Shown here piece after piece: positions 24,162 through 35,893 of a stretch of DNA of 64,000 nucleotides. Source of the stretch: Trochalopteron elliotii (lineage: Eukaryota > Chordata > Aves > Passeriformes > Leiothrichidae); the NCBI GenBank assembly GCA_024734555.1, contig JANPWX010000451.1:1634728-1698727 (forward strand). Direction: 5' to 3'. The notes under the pieces were generated by a model. The model was not told where the DNA came from and searched no databases. It was given only the letters and a program-made list of their open reading frames with translations. Position 1 is the stretch's first letter. Each line of letters begins with the position of its first letter. The translations under genes and the position numbers were made by a program.

Positions 24162-24745
24162 CGCCGGATTCCATGGGCGGCGGCGCGCGGGCTCCCCCTG
24201 GCGGCGGCGCGGGCGGGCCCGGGCTGAGGGGACGGGGGGACACGGCGCGGGGGACACTCGGGGCCCTGTGTCCAGTTCTGGGCCCCGCGGCACGGGACAC
24301 ACACTGAGGGGCTGGAGTGTGACCAGGGAAAGGGTCTGGAGCCCCAGGAGAGGCTGAGGGAGCTGCGAAAGGGGCTGAGCCTGGAGAAAAGGAGGTTCGG
24401 GGGGACCTTGTGGCTCTGCACAACTCCCTGACAGGAGGGGACAGCCGGGGGGGGGATTTGGGACCTGCTCCCAGGGAACAGGGACAGGAGGAGAGGGAAT
24501 GGCCTCAGGCTGGGCCAGGGGACGTTAAGATTGGATATTTGTGAAGATTTCTTCATGGAAAGGGTTGTCCAGCCCTGGCGTGGCTTCCCAGAGAAGTGGT
24601 GGAGTCCCCATCCCTGAAGGGATTTAAAATCCCAATGGATGTGGCACTTGGGGACATGGGGTGGTGGTGGCCTTGGCAGTGCTGGAGGAACAGTTGGACT
24701 CAGTGATTTTGGAGGATCTTCCCCACCTGAATGAATTCTGTGAAG
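24162..24745 (+). mobile_element. CR1 LINE 3' portion with a GC-rich leader
   Basis: From about 24262 the order is that of a sense-strand CR1: ggggccctgtgtccagttct, ggagaggctgagggagctg, gagcctggagaaaaggaggt, ttcttcatggaaagggttgt, then gtggccttggcagtgctgg and gatcttccccacctgaatga near the 3' end. The first 100 bases (24162-24261) are extremely GC- and CpG-rich (gggcggcggcgcgcgg) and I cannot align them to a standard CR1; they may be an unfamiliar subfamily or separate DNA. The antisense 257-codon open frame over this block is an artefact. Confidence 0.85.
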
Positions 24746-25026
24746 CTCCAGTGTCTCCTCACTCTCATGACAGAGAACTCTGGGGAAAACTGTCTGACAA
24801 CCCAAGCTGGCTGTGGGGAAATGAAAGGTGGAATTGCAATTGGAAATCACAGTTTGGGTGGAAATTGCTCCAACAGTGCACAGGGAGGGCTCTGACCCCG
24901 ACAGCAGCTGTACCTGGGAAAGAATCAAAGTGTCTTTAAAGCTAAGAGAAGCAAGTAAACATATATATTGCAGGGGATTTAAATCTTCAAATCTCAGGCT
25001 TTGCTGACATTAACTTTCTTGCACAG

Positions 25027-25108
25027 ATTTTATGACAAGAAATACGAAGTATTTTTGAAGCTCGTGGAGCATCAGAGAGAGTATCGCTCCATCATGAACA
25101 GCTTGTGA
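25027..25108 (+). CDS. FGGY: FGGY terminal coding exon (C-terminus)
   Basis: The acceptor tttcttgcacag precedes base 25027, which completes the split AG|A codon. The exon then encodes FYDKKYEVFLKLVEHQREY and a short tail, SIMNSL, before the tga at 25106-25108. The DKKY..FLKLVEHQ segment is the conserved C-terminal helix of vertebrate FGGY. The last few residues differ from the mammalian form, which is usual for this variable tip. The intron to the previous exon is 1.2 kb and contains a minisatellite and a CR1. Confidence 0.95.
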
Positions 25109-25249
25109 TCCAGAGGCATGGAATCTGGGAACAGCAGGGATAACAAATTTCCAGGCTTGTGTGATGCGGGTAATTTCTTCTTACTGTACCGTCCATGTTT
25201 GAAAATATACTTTTATCATTTAAAGTATACATTTTAATTTTTAATGAGA

Positions 25250-25255
25250 AATAAA
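25250..25255 (+). terminator. FGGY: FGGY poly(A) signal AATAAA
   Basis: A canonical AATAAA lies 142 bases past the FGGY stop codon. A GT-rich region (gggtgttttctgtc, about 25282-25295) follows at the usual distance for a downstream element. Cleavage is expected at about 25265-25280, giving a 3' UTR of roughly 160-170 bases. Confidence 0.8.
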
Positions 25256-28200
25256 ATGCAGTCACTTTATTGTGAAGCACTGGGTGTTTTCTGTCAATAA
25301 TCCCTGCACACTGGGACAAGGAATATTCATTTGTTCCTGCCAGAGAAGACAAGACAACCAGTTGCAGGTACCTCAGTGCCAGTATTTGGACTGTCAAGAA
25401 AGCACAAGGAATAATAACATGATTCATTCAGATGGACTTGAGTCTATGCAGTAGTCAATGTTCACATAGATGGACTTCACACACTTAACTTGAGAGAAAC
25501 TCCTTCTTTAGTATTGGCCTAGGCTGCAATTCCCAGTTAAATGCAAACAGAAGTCACACAATAACAAAATTAAGCTTGGGTTATGTGGAAAATAATAGTT
25601 TCTGACATTTTTTTTCATGTTAGTAGTCAGCCCTGAAAAACATCTGGTAATTTTTTTAAAGAAACAATGCACTTCCTGCCTTGTCGTTCATGGAAAAGCA
25701 ATTGTTGCCATTTCCAAAGTACCCATTGTTAGGAGAAACAGCTTTACAAGTTCAGGGACATAATTAAAGACAACGAAAGTTGATGGGAATAAAATGAAGA
25801 AACATCATAACAAAAAGAGTAAAACAAGCAAGAAAACTACTCTGACATAGTGGGGTGTCAGAGCTCCCAGCTCAGGGGCACGATAAAATCTGTCAGCTGA
25901 AAGACAGAGTGGGAAAAAGCAATTGGAGACCAGTGTATTGTAACCAATAAGTATTCATAAATTTTAATATCTGTATTTTAAGATACAATTAGTGTGTAAA
26001 AATGAAGTCCACAGACTCCAAATGGATAGCAAAGGTACAGGTTATACAGGGACAGATGTGCAGGGCTGGCTGGCACTGCACCAGCACTTTTACCTCTTTG
26101 CAGCTCAACACAAACAACTTCAGCACAGTTTCCATAAACTTCCTGCTATTTATACCATTATCCTTAAACTGGCCTCGATTTCTCTGGCTGAGCTGGTAGC
26201 AAGATTTAGCACGAGGCGTGTAGGGAGTCTGGAAAGGTAACAAACAATCACACTGACTTGGTGTAAAATGTAGATGCACAGGGTTCAAGGACTCTCTGTG
26301 CCCTGTGTGGGCTTGCACGACACAGTTACAGAGATTTGTTCACATTTCCTGCATGGCCTTTTAATGCCTTTCTCCCCTTGTGATACTTGTACTTTATAGT
26401 TGCATTTTTGTTCCAAGCCAGTGTTGCTATCAGTTTCATATGATCCATTTTAAAACCAGAGCTGTAAGAACTCTGTATCCCAGTGGCTGAGTAATCAGCT
26501 GTGATAACACAAACACTGCTGCAGGATCTTGCAGTGAGGCTCTCTTGACCATCCTTGTGTTATACAAGACTTAGCAAATTGTTCAGTTTGCCAAGTTCTC
26601 AAATTAAAATTTAATTCAAAATGAGCCGAGAAGTAAAACATTAAAGCTCAAGAGTTCTAATGCTCTTCAGCTGCAGGTCGATGGGCACTGTAATGTTAAA
26701 CCCTGATTGTGGCATTCTTGTAAAACTGAAATTGTAAAACTTGCCCTCTGAGGGCTCCACATCGAGTGCCTTGGCCATGCCAAGCACTGCTGACTCCTTC
26801 AGCCTGTGGCAGCAGCACAGTGACAAACCCATCCCAGAGAAGACTCTGTCATGGCTTGAAGTTTGGCCAAGAGCCCCAGCTGGGGTCTGTCCTGAGCTGC
26901 AGACCCTGCCACCCTCTCACCCCTTCAGGTGCAATTTGCTGATAGATTTTTATCATGCAAATTAAAAGAAAAGAAGCAACCACAGAGTCATCAGCTGCTC
27001 CAAGAGTCCTGCAGAGAGGCCCAGGCTTCACTCTCATGGAGAAGACAAGAATATGATGGTTTCAAAGAAGCCAAGAGCAACTCTCAGGAAAAAACTCCAT
27101 GAGACCCACCCAGGTCAAGAGTCCTCACAAGGCAAGAGTCAGGAATGACAGACTGTCATACAGGTAACCTGCAAACTGAATGTTCACATGAGATTGGTTA
27201 TTTTGTATTCTGATGCATTTCAGTTCCGTGTGTCTCTCAAGCACTTTCAAAGTTAAATTCTCTTGAATGCAGAACCTTTCTGTGCTTCCAAATGCCCCTC
27301 CACTGTTCAATCATGCTACAGTGTCCAGAGGAACCCTTCTCAAAGAGATCCCTGCTGCCCCAGCCCTTGGAAAAGAAAGTATTCTGCTTGACATGGAATC
27401 CTTCTGGGAACTGGGATTCCAGCCTTAAGAAAAGGCAGAGCCAGTGTGAACTGTTTGGATTTGGCAATATCTGGGGAAAAATCCAGCTGCTTTGAAATTT
27501 TAGAGGCAAGTTAAATTCCTGCAGTTCAAATCTGAGTGATATTTGAAAGGTCCAGCCTGACCCTCTCTAGGACTTTTTAATTAGCCAGGCTTTTCATCAC
27601 ATGCTGTGTTCTCCTCACTGCCAGGGTGACTGCAGGACTTCTCCAGGTAGGAATTCCAGAAGCACCTTCACTAGAAGGTTCTGGATGCAGCAGTGGATGG
27701 TAACACTGGATGGTAACACATGGTATTGCCAGTAACTGCATCAGGAGGTAATCACATAATGGTACAGACTGGTTTTCCTTGCTGGTCTCTCTCAATCCAT
27801 TCATTATGTTCTGCTCACTCAGTAAATGCTGATTTATAAACACTCAGGGGTCAAGGTTGTTTCCTTGGCTTACTGTGTTGCTTCTCACAAGAGGTGTGAA
27901 AAGCAACACAGTTCCACAATAAAGAACATTTTCCTTTTTTCCCCTATATCCAGCCACCCAGTACAACAAGCAACCTCTGATTGGGGCCTGGTGAGATTAG
28001 GAACTTCCATGCTGCTTTTTGTGGAATGTTATCCCAGGGATTCAATAAACTACACAAAAGCAAAATGCTGGAGGCCTGTTTGATATTTCACAGAGCTGTT
28101 TGATCTGACATGTGTCAAATGATAAATGCAAATGGCTGCAGGATCGTTCAAGCCCAAGTGGGTTTTGAAATGCTGTGGGAAAATTAGAGGATAAATAAAT

Positions 28201-31200
28201 CTGATCCCAAGAGCTCAAGCTCATTGTTTGGCATGTGTCAGAATGCAGACAGAGGTAAATATTACCTTTGTCTGCAGGGAGGGCAGGTTAGTGCTGCTAA
28301 CCAGGGACTGTGCCTCCAGTAGGGGGTCAGGCAGCAACCTACCAAATTTAAAAATGAAGAGATGCTAAACATATTGGAGGTTATTTAATGTTTGTAATGA
28401 AGTTAGCAGGATTAATAAACCCTCTTTCTACAATGGACTGTGAAAATTAATGTGATTCTTTGTTATTAATACATGGTTTTCCTCTGTTAAGTGACTGTGC
28501 AAAAATGGAGCCTCTGCTCTTCTACACTGGTTTGTGCAGAGATTCACAGATCAGCTAGGGGAGGGTTTCCTTTCCACAGTTTCTCTCCCTGTGGATCTTC
28601 CTCTGGAAGCTCCCTGGGTCATGGTTGAACCCTCAGGAATATGGGTGCCTGTGGACAGAGGCATTGCAGCTGCATCAAAGTACAGTTGTCCAGGCTGACT
28701 TCCAGGGCCAGTTATCCCAGATAAACCAGCAGGCACAGCCAAGGAGCAGATTTGTACCTCTGGAAAACCCAACTGACACATCCTTTTTTACCCAGGCTGC
28801 TGCTGATTTCCAAGTACAACATAGAGAGGTCTCAGGAGTGAAAGGGGGCAGAGTGTGAGGACAGTAAGATTAGGCTGCACATGCAGTGACAGCAGTGAGT
28901 TTATACTATTCAGAAAACAGGAAAATTGAATGTCAGGGTTGGCACCACCAACAAACCCAGCAAAGCACAAACAGCATCTCAGCAAAAGCAGCACAGCTTG
29001 ACTGGCAGCTCCAGGGCACAGCGAGCAGTGTGACAGGTCAGGGAAATAAAACCTCTCAGCATTTCAGCTGATGCAACTTGACAGGGACCCCAGTGGAAAC
29101 AGCAGCACAACATTGTGCTGCCATTTTGATGGGATTGTTCTGTTGAGCTGAACAATGATCTTTGTCCTTAAAAAACAGCCAGCGAGGAGTTTGTGTGAGC
29201 TGTGCTGTAACGAGAAGTCTCCAGGAGCTCTCAGTGCAGGGGTTCTGCACCCAGCATCACCTCGTCTGCTGTCACTGAGAAAGGGAATCTGAGAGAAACC
29301 ATATTTGAAATCCAGAAAAAAACCGTTCCTGACGCCATCAGTTACATCATGTGTACAAGGACTGGGGATATGAAATTTGGCCCAAAGGTATTTTTATGAA
29401 CCTCGCTCTGACTTGTGCTTTTTACTCGTTTTCGTTTGAGTGCAGGGTTTGTCTTTGTGCCTCTTGTGTTTTGTTTGCATGCACAGAGCACTTGGCCGAG
29501 CCCACAGCTGTGCTTATTCCTAAATCCCCATCCAGTCTGTACAAACCCAGTCTGGCACCCATCTTCCAGCTTGTCCTTGAGCTTTGTGTTTGACACCCAT
29601 CACCTCTGACTGGCCTTGACCCACTGAGGTGGTGGATCAACATCTGAGGATCCCCAGGGCTGCACTGCTGTGCCTGTGCTCAGTCCCAGCGAGGCCAACA
29701 GGGCTCTGATGGATCCCAGAGTCCTTCAAGGCCTTTCACAAAAGAATCCCATGGAAATTAAGATTTGCTGCCCTCAAAATCCTTTGTTTGGTAGAACAGG
29801 AAAGGAAGGACTCCTCTGAAGTTGACCCATTTGTGCTTCAGTGAATTTTTCATAAAATAGACAAAATCCTGTTTTAATCTATCCCACTCCACAACCTTCT
29901 GAGGGACTCTGTAGGTTTCTCTAAAATACCTCTGTGGTTATTGTTAATTAGAAAAAAATAATATTGCTGAAGGATCACTTTTCAGTTGAACTTCCTGAAC
30001 ATATGGTTCAAACTGAAGCTGAAAAGGAAAACTTCAGGACAAACTGTATGAATTACTACTAATAATAAAATCAGACATTTTTTATAAGTCCACATTAATC
30101 TTCTTTAAAAGCTTTGGGTTAACCACATTTTTTAAATAAAACTTTTACCGGAGCGGAATTTATTAAGAGAGCTCAGTGTTGCCTTAGCTCTGTTCCACAG
30201 GGCATCAAGAGAAGTTTTATTACTGATTTCAGTCACAACAGACTTAGATCTACACAGAATGGTTTTGATAAGCCCAATGTAAAAGTTTTATTGGTTTAAG
30301 ACATGAAAAACAGACATGTTACAGAGACCACTTCTACTCTATAAACAGCCATAACATGGATAATGCATTGCACTGGAGTCAGTGCTCCAGAGTGTAAATA
30401 ATGGTGTGGAGGGAAGAAAAGCCTGGCCAAGTATGTACAGCTAAGAAAAACAACATAGACCCAGCTTGTATATGGTACTTCTCCTCTGCAGATCTCAAAA
30501 TTAAATACAAATAAAGTCTGTATCATTAGGTCATACTCACAGATGGAAAAGGGAAAATTAACCAGGCCAGGGAAAGAGGAAAGTTGATGTTCTTTGTTGT
30601 TATGTCTATCTTTGTACTTGAAACTGTAACTACTGGGGCATTATTTGAAACAAGTTTTGAGGCCATGTGGTTGCTGTTTGTCCTGGATGGGTTCTGTTCA
30701 AAGCCTCCTTTTCCTGTATGTTATAAAACAGTGTTAGAGAAACATGAAACAACCTGAAGTATTACATGATGTCTCTCCTGAGGTGTCCCTGGCTGTTGGG
30801 AATCCACTGATTTTTTGTGCTCCCAGAGGATGGGAATAGTGACAGTGGTGACATGGGGCCGGGCTCTGTTATCTTTATCCTAAAGGTAAAAATGTGCTTT
30901 GATTGCACCAGCATTAACAACACAGCCCCTTGTTGTCCTTTGTATGTAGATCTTTTTATAGCGTGGTGAAAAAAGTGTGAATGGCTTGTAAATATAACTT
31001 GCACTTGCTTCAAGGTGCCAAGCTCACACTGGCTCCAGTGGTGCAGAACGTGGGCCTTAAAAATCCTGAAATCCCTTTATAAATGCAATTATGAATGTAC
31101 CTCCCTCCACTATTCTGTGCTTCATCCCTGTATTCACTTGGAAAAACTATTGAAATGCTGTAATCCCAACCATATGGCTCAGAGCCTTAAAGAAGGCATT

Positions 31201-32727
31201 TAGCTGACACGTTTGTCTGGAGAATTAGGGTTTTACACAGATTATCCAGTGACTGGACATGCTCTGGGGGAAGACAGGAGCCCACACCAGGGGCTGCCTC
31301 GACAGAAGGACCCTCTAAATCTGCTCTGTCCCTTTCCTGTTAGACAGATCCTGGGCTGGAATAAACAGTTCCTGAGCTTACATTGGGATGAGATGTCTTT
31401 GAACAGTGTTCCTCTGTAAGACCACACAGATTTACTTAAAAACAGTAAACAGATTTAAAAAACCTTTATGTATGACTATAGAAACCAACTTATTGAATTA
31501 ATTGTTAAACATGGAACTTCCACTACTTTTGTTTGTGTAAAAAGCTTTTACAGGACTGCAAACCAATGTAATTATGCTTAGATCACTGTTTTATTTTAGG
31601 TAATGCTTCACTTGGGAAGCAGGAATGTGGGACAGAATGAGACCTAAGCGTGGTGTGTTCTACTCCTGATTTTTACCCATAGAAATTAATTTTATGGGAT
31701 AGCTGGATTTTTGTGCTGCTGATTAAAAAGACAAGCTGTCTTCTCAGATGTGAGTTCATGCTTGAAGATGAGACTTCATGTTTGTTACATCTTGAGCTTT
31801 CACACTTACAAATGTGATTACTGGACTGTTGATTTTTGTAATAGGGTGGGGTTTTTTTTTGCATAGTTGAATACGAATTGTGTGATTTTCTGGTGCACTT
31901 TACCCATTCCACAAGTTTGCATTGTAATTTAACAGTATCATCTGATATTACCTGTTACTTTTTGGCAGCCTAAGGCTTCATGGGCATTTCAAAAGTGGCA
32001 CCTTGTAGATGTGAAAGCAATGAGCAAATGAAACAACAGTTACTGATTTTTTGGGGAATATAAAAATGAGATTTCCCCTGCTTCTAGTGAGGGAACCTAC
32101 ATTAATTCCAGAGAGAAGGGCTTGGTCCTGGTTCTTGCACAGGCCTTGAGATTGCTGCCAGAAGAATGCCTTGTTTAGTAGCACTGTCAGTACAGAACAC
32201 TTCCCACAGAATAAATGCCCACAGTTGGTTTCTGCTGGGAGAGAGGCTCACTGCAGGCAGCTGGAGTTGCTGTGGTTCCTGGGAGAGATGTAGTGCAGAG
32301 TCTTCACTAAATTAGTAATTTGATTGACATATTCAGTTCATTAATAATAATTTACTGTGATTAGCAGAGAGTCACAGAAACTCAGCATAGAAATCACACA
32401 TAACTAATTGTCACTGTTTCCCTCCTCCTCTGCAGTTGTGTCTGTCACTTAAATGTACTGAAATAAAGTCTGGTGTGACTGCCTTCCCTGCCAATCCCTG
32501 CCTTCCTGGGGTGCCAGAATGGGATTCTCCCAGTACCATAGGCTGAATGGCAAAAAGAATCCAGGTGAGTGTTCAGGAAACCAGATCTCTTGCCAGAGCC
32601 AGGTCTAAAACTATGAGTTTGCCAAATGAGTAACTTTAAATCAGCACCATTCATACCATTCTTTCCTCCTGTAATGAGGATCTGTAAATAAGAGCAACTG
32701 GAGGTTTTAAAATACTGTGCCATAACT

Positions 32728-32780
32728 TTGATTCAATGATCTTTGAGGGCTTTTCCAGTCTTAACAATAGTGTTTCTATA
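32728..32780 (+). mobile_element. CR1 LINE 3'-tail remnant
   Basis: The sequence gattcaatgatctttgaggg, then cttttccagtcttaacaata, resembles the sense CR1 tail (…gatgatctttgaggtcttttccaacc). It is short and diverged. Confidence 0.5.
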
Positions 32781-35700
32781 ACTACTGGAATAAATCTTGC
32801 CCCTTTACTGTGAAGTTATAAATGTATTTGTTTCCATCTTCAACAGAAAAATGTCAGATGCCAAAGGCCTTTCCATTGTTTTCAGATTTTCCTTTCCCTG
32901 CACTGATAAGATTCTCTCCTGCAGAGATAACAACCACACAATAGCCCAGCAAAGGATGACTGAGTAGGAGTAAGACACCACAGGGATGGTCAGATCCAAG
33001 TCCAGGACACTGAACTCCAGGCAAGCAGATTTTATTTAACAGAGTGGCACCTAAAATCCATCTGGCACATCCCATTCCATTTTGACTTCCTGTGCAGGGC
33101 TGGGGGGCATTCACAGATCCAGAACATCCTCTCAGCTGGACAAGCAGTGATGGTTTCTGTCAGCTGCAGCCCAGAGCAGTTGTGTTTACAAACACTGCAC
33201 ACACACAAGCCCATTAGGTGTCTACTCTATTTGTGCACGGGAATAACACCCACATTTCTTTAGCTTTGCCTCAACAACAAAGGGAATGAAATGTGTTTCT
33301 GATTATGTGATAGATATGGAGTCAAGGGAAGCCCAGCATTCCCAGACCGTAACCAGTGGAAATTCTGAAAGGCTCCCTTGCCCTTTGCAACCTCAACAAG
33401 TTGAAACCTCTTGTGTATTTTGTATTAGCTTGTCTTGTACAGTAATTAACTTATATATGACTCCTAGGGGACAAGTGATTATGGTTTATTTCCAGATGAC
33501 TCATGAGCACGTCTGCAGAAAGAAAGTTTGTGCTGCTCAGAAAACAGGAAAATGGAATATTTAGTGTTGCTGATGATACCAGTTCTGGCTGCTGAGCTCA
33601 GGCACCAGGCAAAGGGGCTGGAAACTCATCAGCTTGAGTGCAAGGGCCTGTTGAGACCCTGCAAATCCTCAAGCTCTGCTCCCAGAGCATTTGATTAGGA
33701 ATAGGAATTGCAGCAAAGATCCAGGCAGTGATGCTGCACTGTGTGGATAATATGTGTGTGTATAGGAAGAATAAAAAAATCATTCAAATCCAGGATTGTC
33801 ATACCACACTTCTAATTTCCTTGTAATCTCTCACTGACTGAGTGAAGCAAGGTGGGAAACTCAATCAGCTTTTGCAGGATGACCAGTGGGTGGCAGACCC
33901 AGAGGGAGCAAGACCAGGCAGTTCCTTAAACACACAGTAAAGCCATGGACATTGTTATGGATGCTAGGAATTTCTGAGTCCAGCGGGTACCAAGGCAAGG
34001 TGGGCCTGGTTTCACCTGATATGGATATTCTTCCCTCCAATTGCATTAATAGAGCACTTGGGAGGAAAAAGGGACTCGGGGTCACCTTCAGCAAAGACAT
34101 CAGTGGGTTACTCTTGTCCTGAGTAGATCAGCTGGGAAAAACATGCCAGGCCTGTCATTTATTTTTCATAGATTATCTGCACATAATCAAATTTCTGATT
34201 TATTGAGTCCAGGCACTCCCAATGATGCTGGAGTTGGCTCTGTCCTGGTTATGAGGGGCCCGCCCAGCTGGATCTGATAGAAGGAGAAGACAGATCATAT
34301 CTGACATCGCTGTAAGGCTGCCAGAACTAATTTACCCCTTCCAAAATCCTGAGGTGGCCTTTGAACATTTGAACTGTGATTGAATTAGAGATTGATTATG
34401 GCAGTCAGTGTTTGTGTCATGAGGCTTTGAGGTTTTGATGGCGCTAAACAGTCTTTACAAAATAAAATATTTAACGTGACTTTGCCTAAAATGACAGATT
34501 TTTAGGGAGCTTCCTCTCTTGCAGTAATTCTGTGTGCTATTTCAAACAACACTATTAAAATTGTCATTCCTCCTAACATTTTAGGCCGGAAACTTTGCAA
34601 GTGCCTTAGGAGTGACTGTTTCACAGTCTTGTATTTGGATCTGGGTGCCTTTGGTGGTTCTAACCTCTATGTTGTTGGGAATCCTCAAACAGAACTGAGT
34701 GATAAATATTTAGTCCAGCAGAAGTCAATTTAATTCATTTAGAGGAAATGAAAGAAAAAAGCCCAAACAAAACCCAAATTCAGAAGCAAATTATTCTGAA
34801 AAACAGACTTAGAATTCAAAGATCCAGAGAAAACCTTGAAGTTTTTCAGGAATCAGGTCCTTATGTTTCTATTCCTTTCTCAGTGCACAGCACAGGTGTT
34901 CACTGAGGTCACATTTCCACAGGTCAGATTTGCAAAGAGTTCTTCATGTCAGTACTTCACCAGAGGCCAGGCTTTGAAACTGTGACAGTCAGATTTCTGA
35001 GAAAAAGGAGATTTTCAGATCTGGACACATCTTTTGGCTTACAATGCTGAGCATTTCAGAAAATAATTCTAGTAGAACTCTGCAAAACCAAGCTCATTGT
35101 ACTAAACCCCAGCCACCAGATTTGATACATTTTTAATTCTTGCCCACAAAAGGAAGGCGTGAAGCACTGATCTGTTTGTTGGCTATGGAGCCAGAAGCTC
35201 CTGGGTATAAACCTTTATCTCTGTGACACAGCTCAGCTCACAACATCTTCCAGTTTCACCACAAGGAAATTTAGCTCTAAAGCATCAGTGGTGAGTCTGT
35301 TCTCATCAGCATCTTTGAGGAAGGGTATTAAAGTTTAAAAAGCTCTCAGCAGATCGAGCACTCACAAACATTTATTAGTTTTTCCATGAACACATGACAT
35401 TGTTCAGTAAAGCAGTCCTTGCTTTGAGGTTTGAGTTGTCAGGGAGGGGTGACAGTGTCACTTTGCTCTGGCAGGGGGGCAGCTGCTCTCAGTTACAAAG
35501 CCAGTTCAGATGACAAGGGAGGGTACACTGGACACCTCATGGTTTGGCAATCCAGATCTTACCTAATCATAAGCAAATTAAAACCAGGACATTTTAAAAG
35601 GCAGAATTGATTCATATGGATTTTCCAAAAGTAATCTAATGATAAAAAGTCTAAACAAATACTTCAATTATTTATTCATAATCAGTCTAATGAGCCCATC

Positions 35701-35808
35701 TTACAGTGGTCCGAGAGACCTACATGAGGCTGAGCTTGCCATTCCTCTTTGCAGAAATGTTTGAGAGGAGCTGAGGCAGTGCCACTGTTGGTGTGGAATC
35801 ATTCAGCA

Positions 35809-35893
35809 AGGCCAATTATGCCTTATTTACCAATTAATAATTTAATTGCCCAATTTATGTGCCTTTATTTGCCAATTATTAATTTAGCTGGCA
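35809..35893. repeat. Imperfect tandem duplication (unit about 41 bases)
   Basis: A unit beginning ccaattatgccttatttacc, with ttaataatttaattg following, is repeated as ccaatttatgtgcctttatt, then gccaattattaatttagc. Substitutions and indels separate the two copies. Confidence 0.6.

Noticed and set aside
24155..24928. 257-codon open frame on the minus strand
   Set aside because: It is antisense to a CR1 element and a GC-rich block; composition explains the lack of stops.
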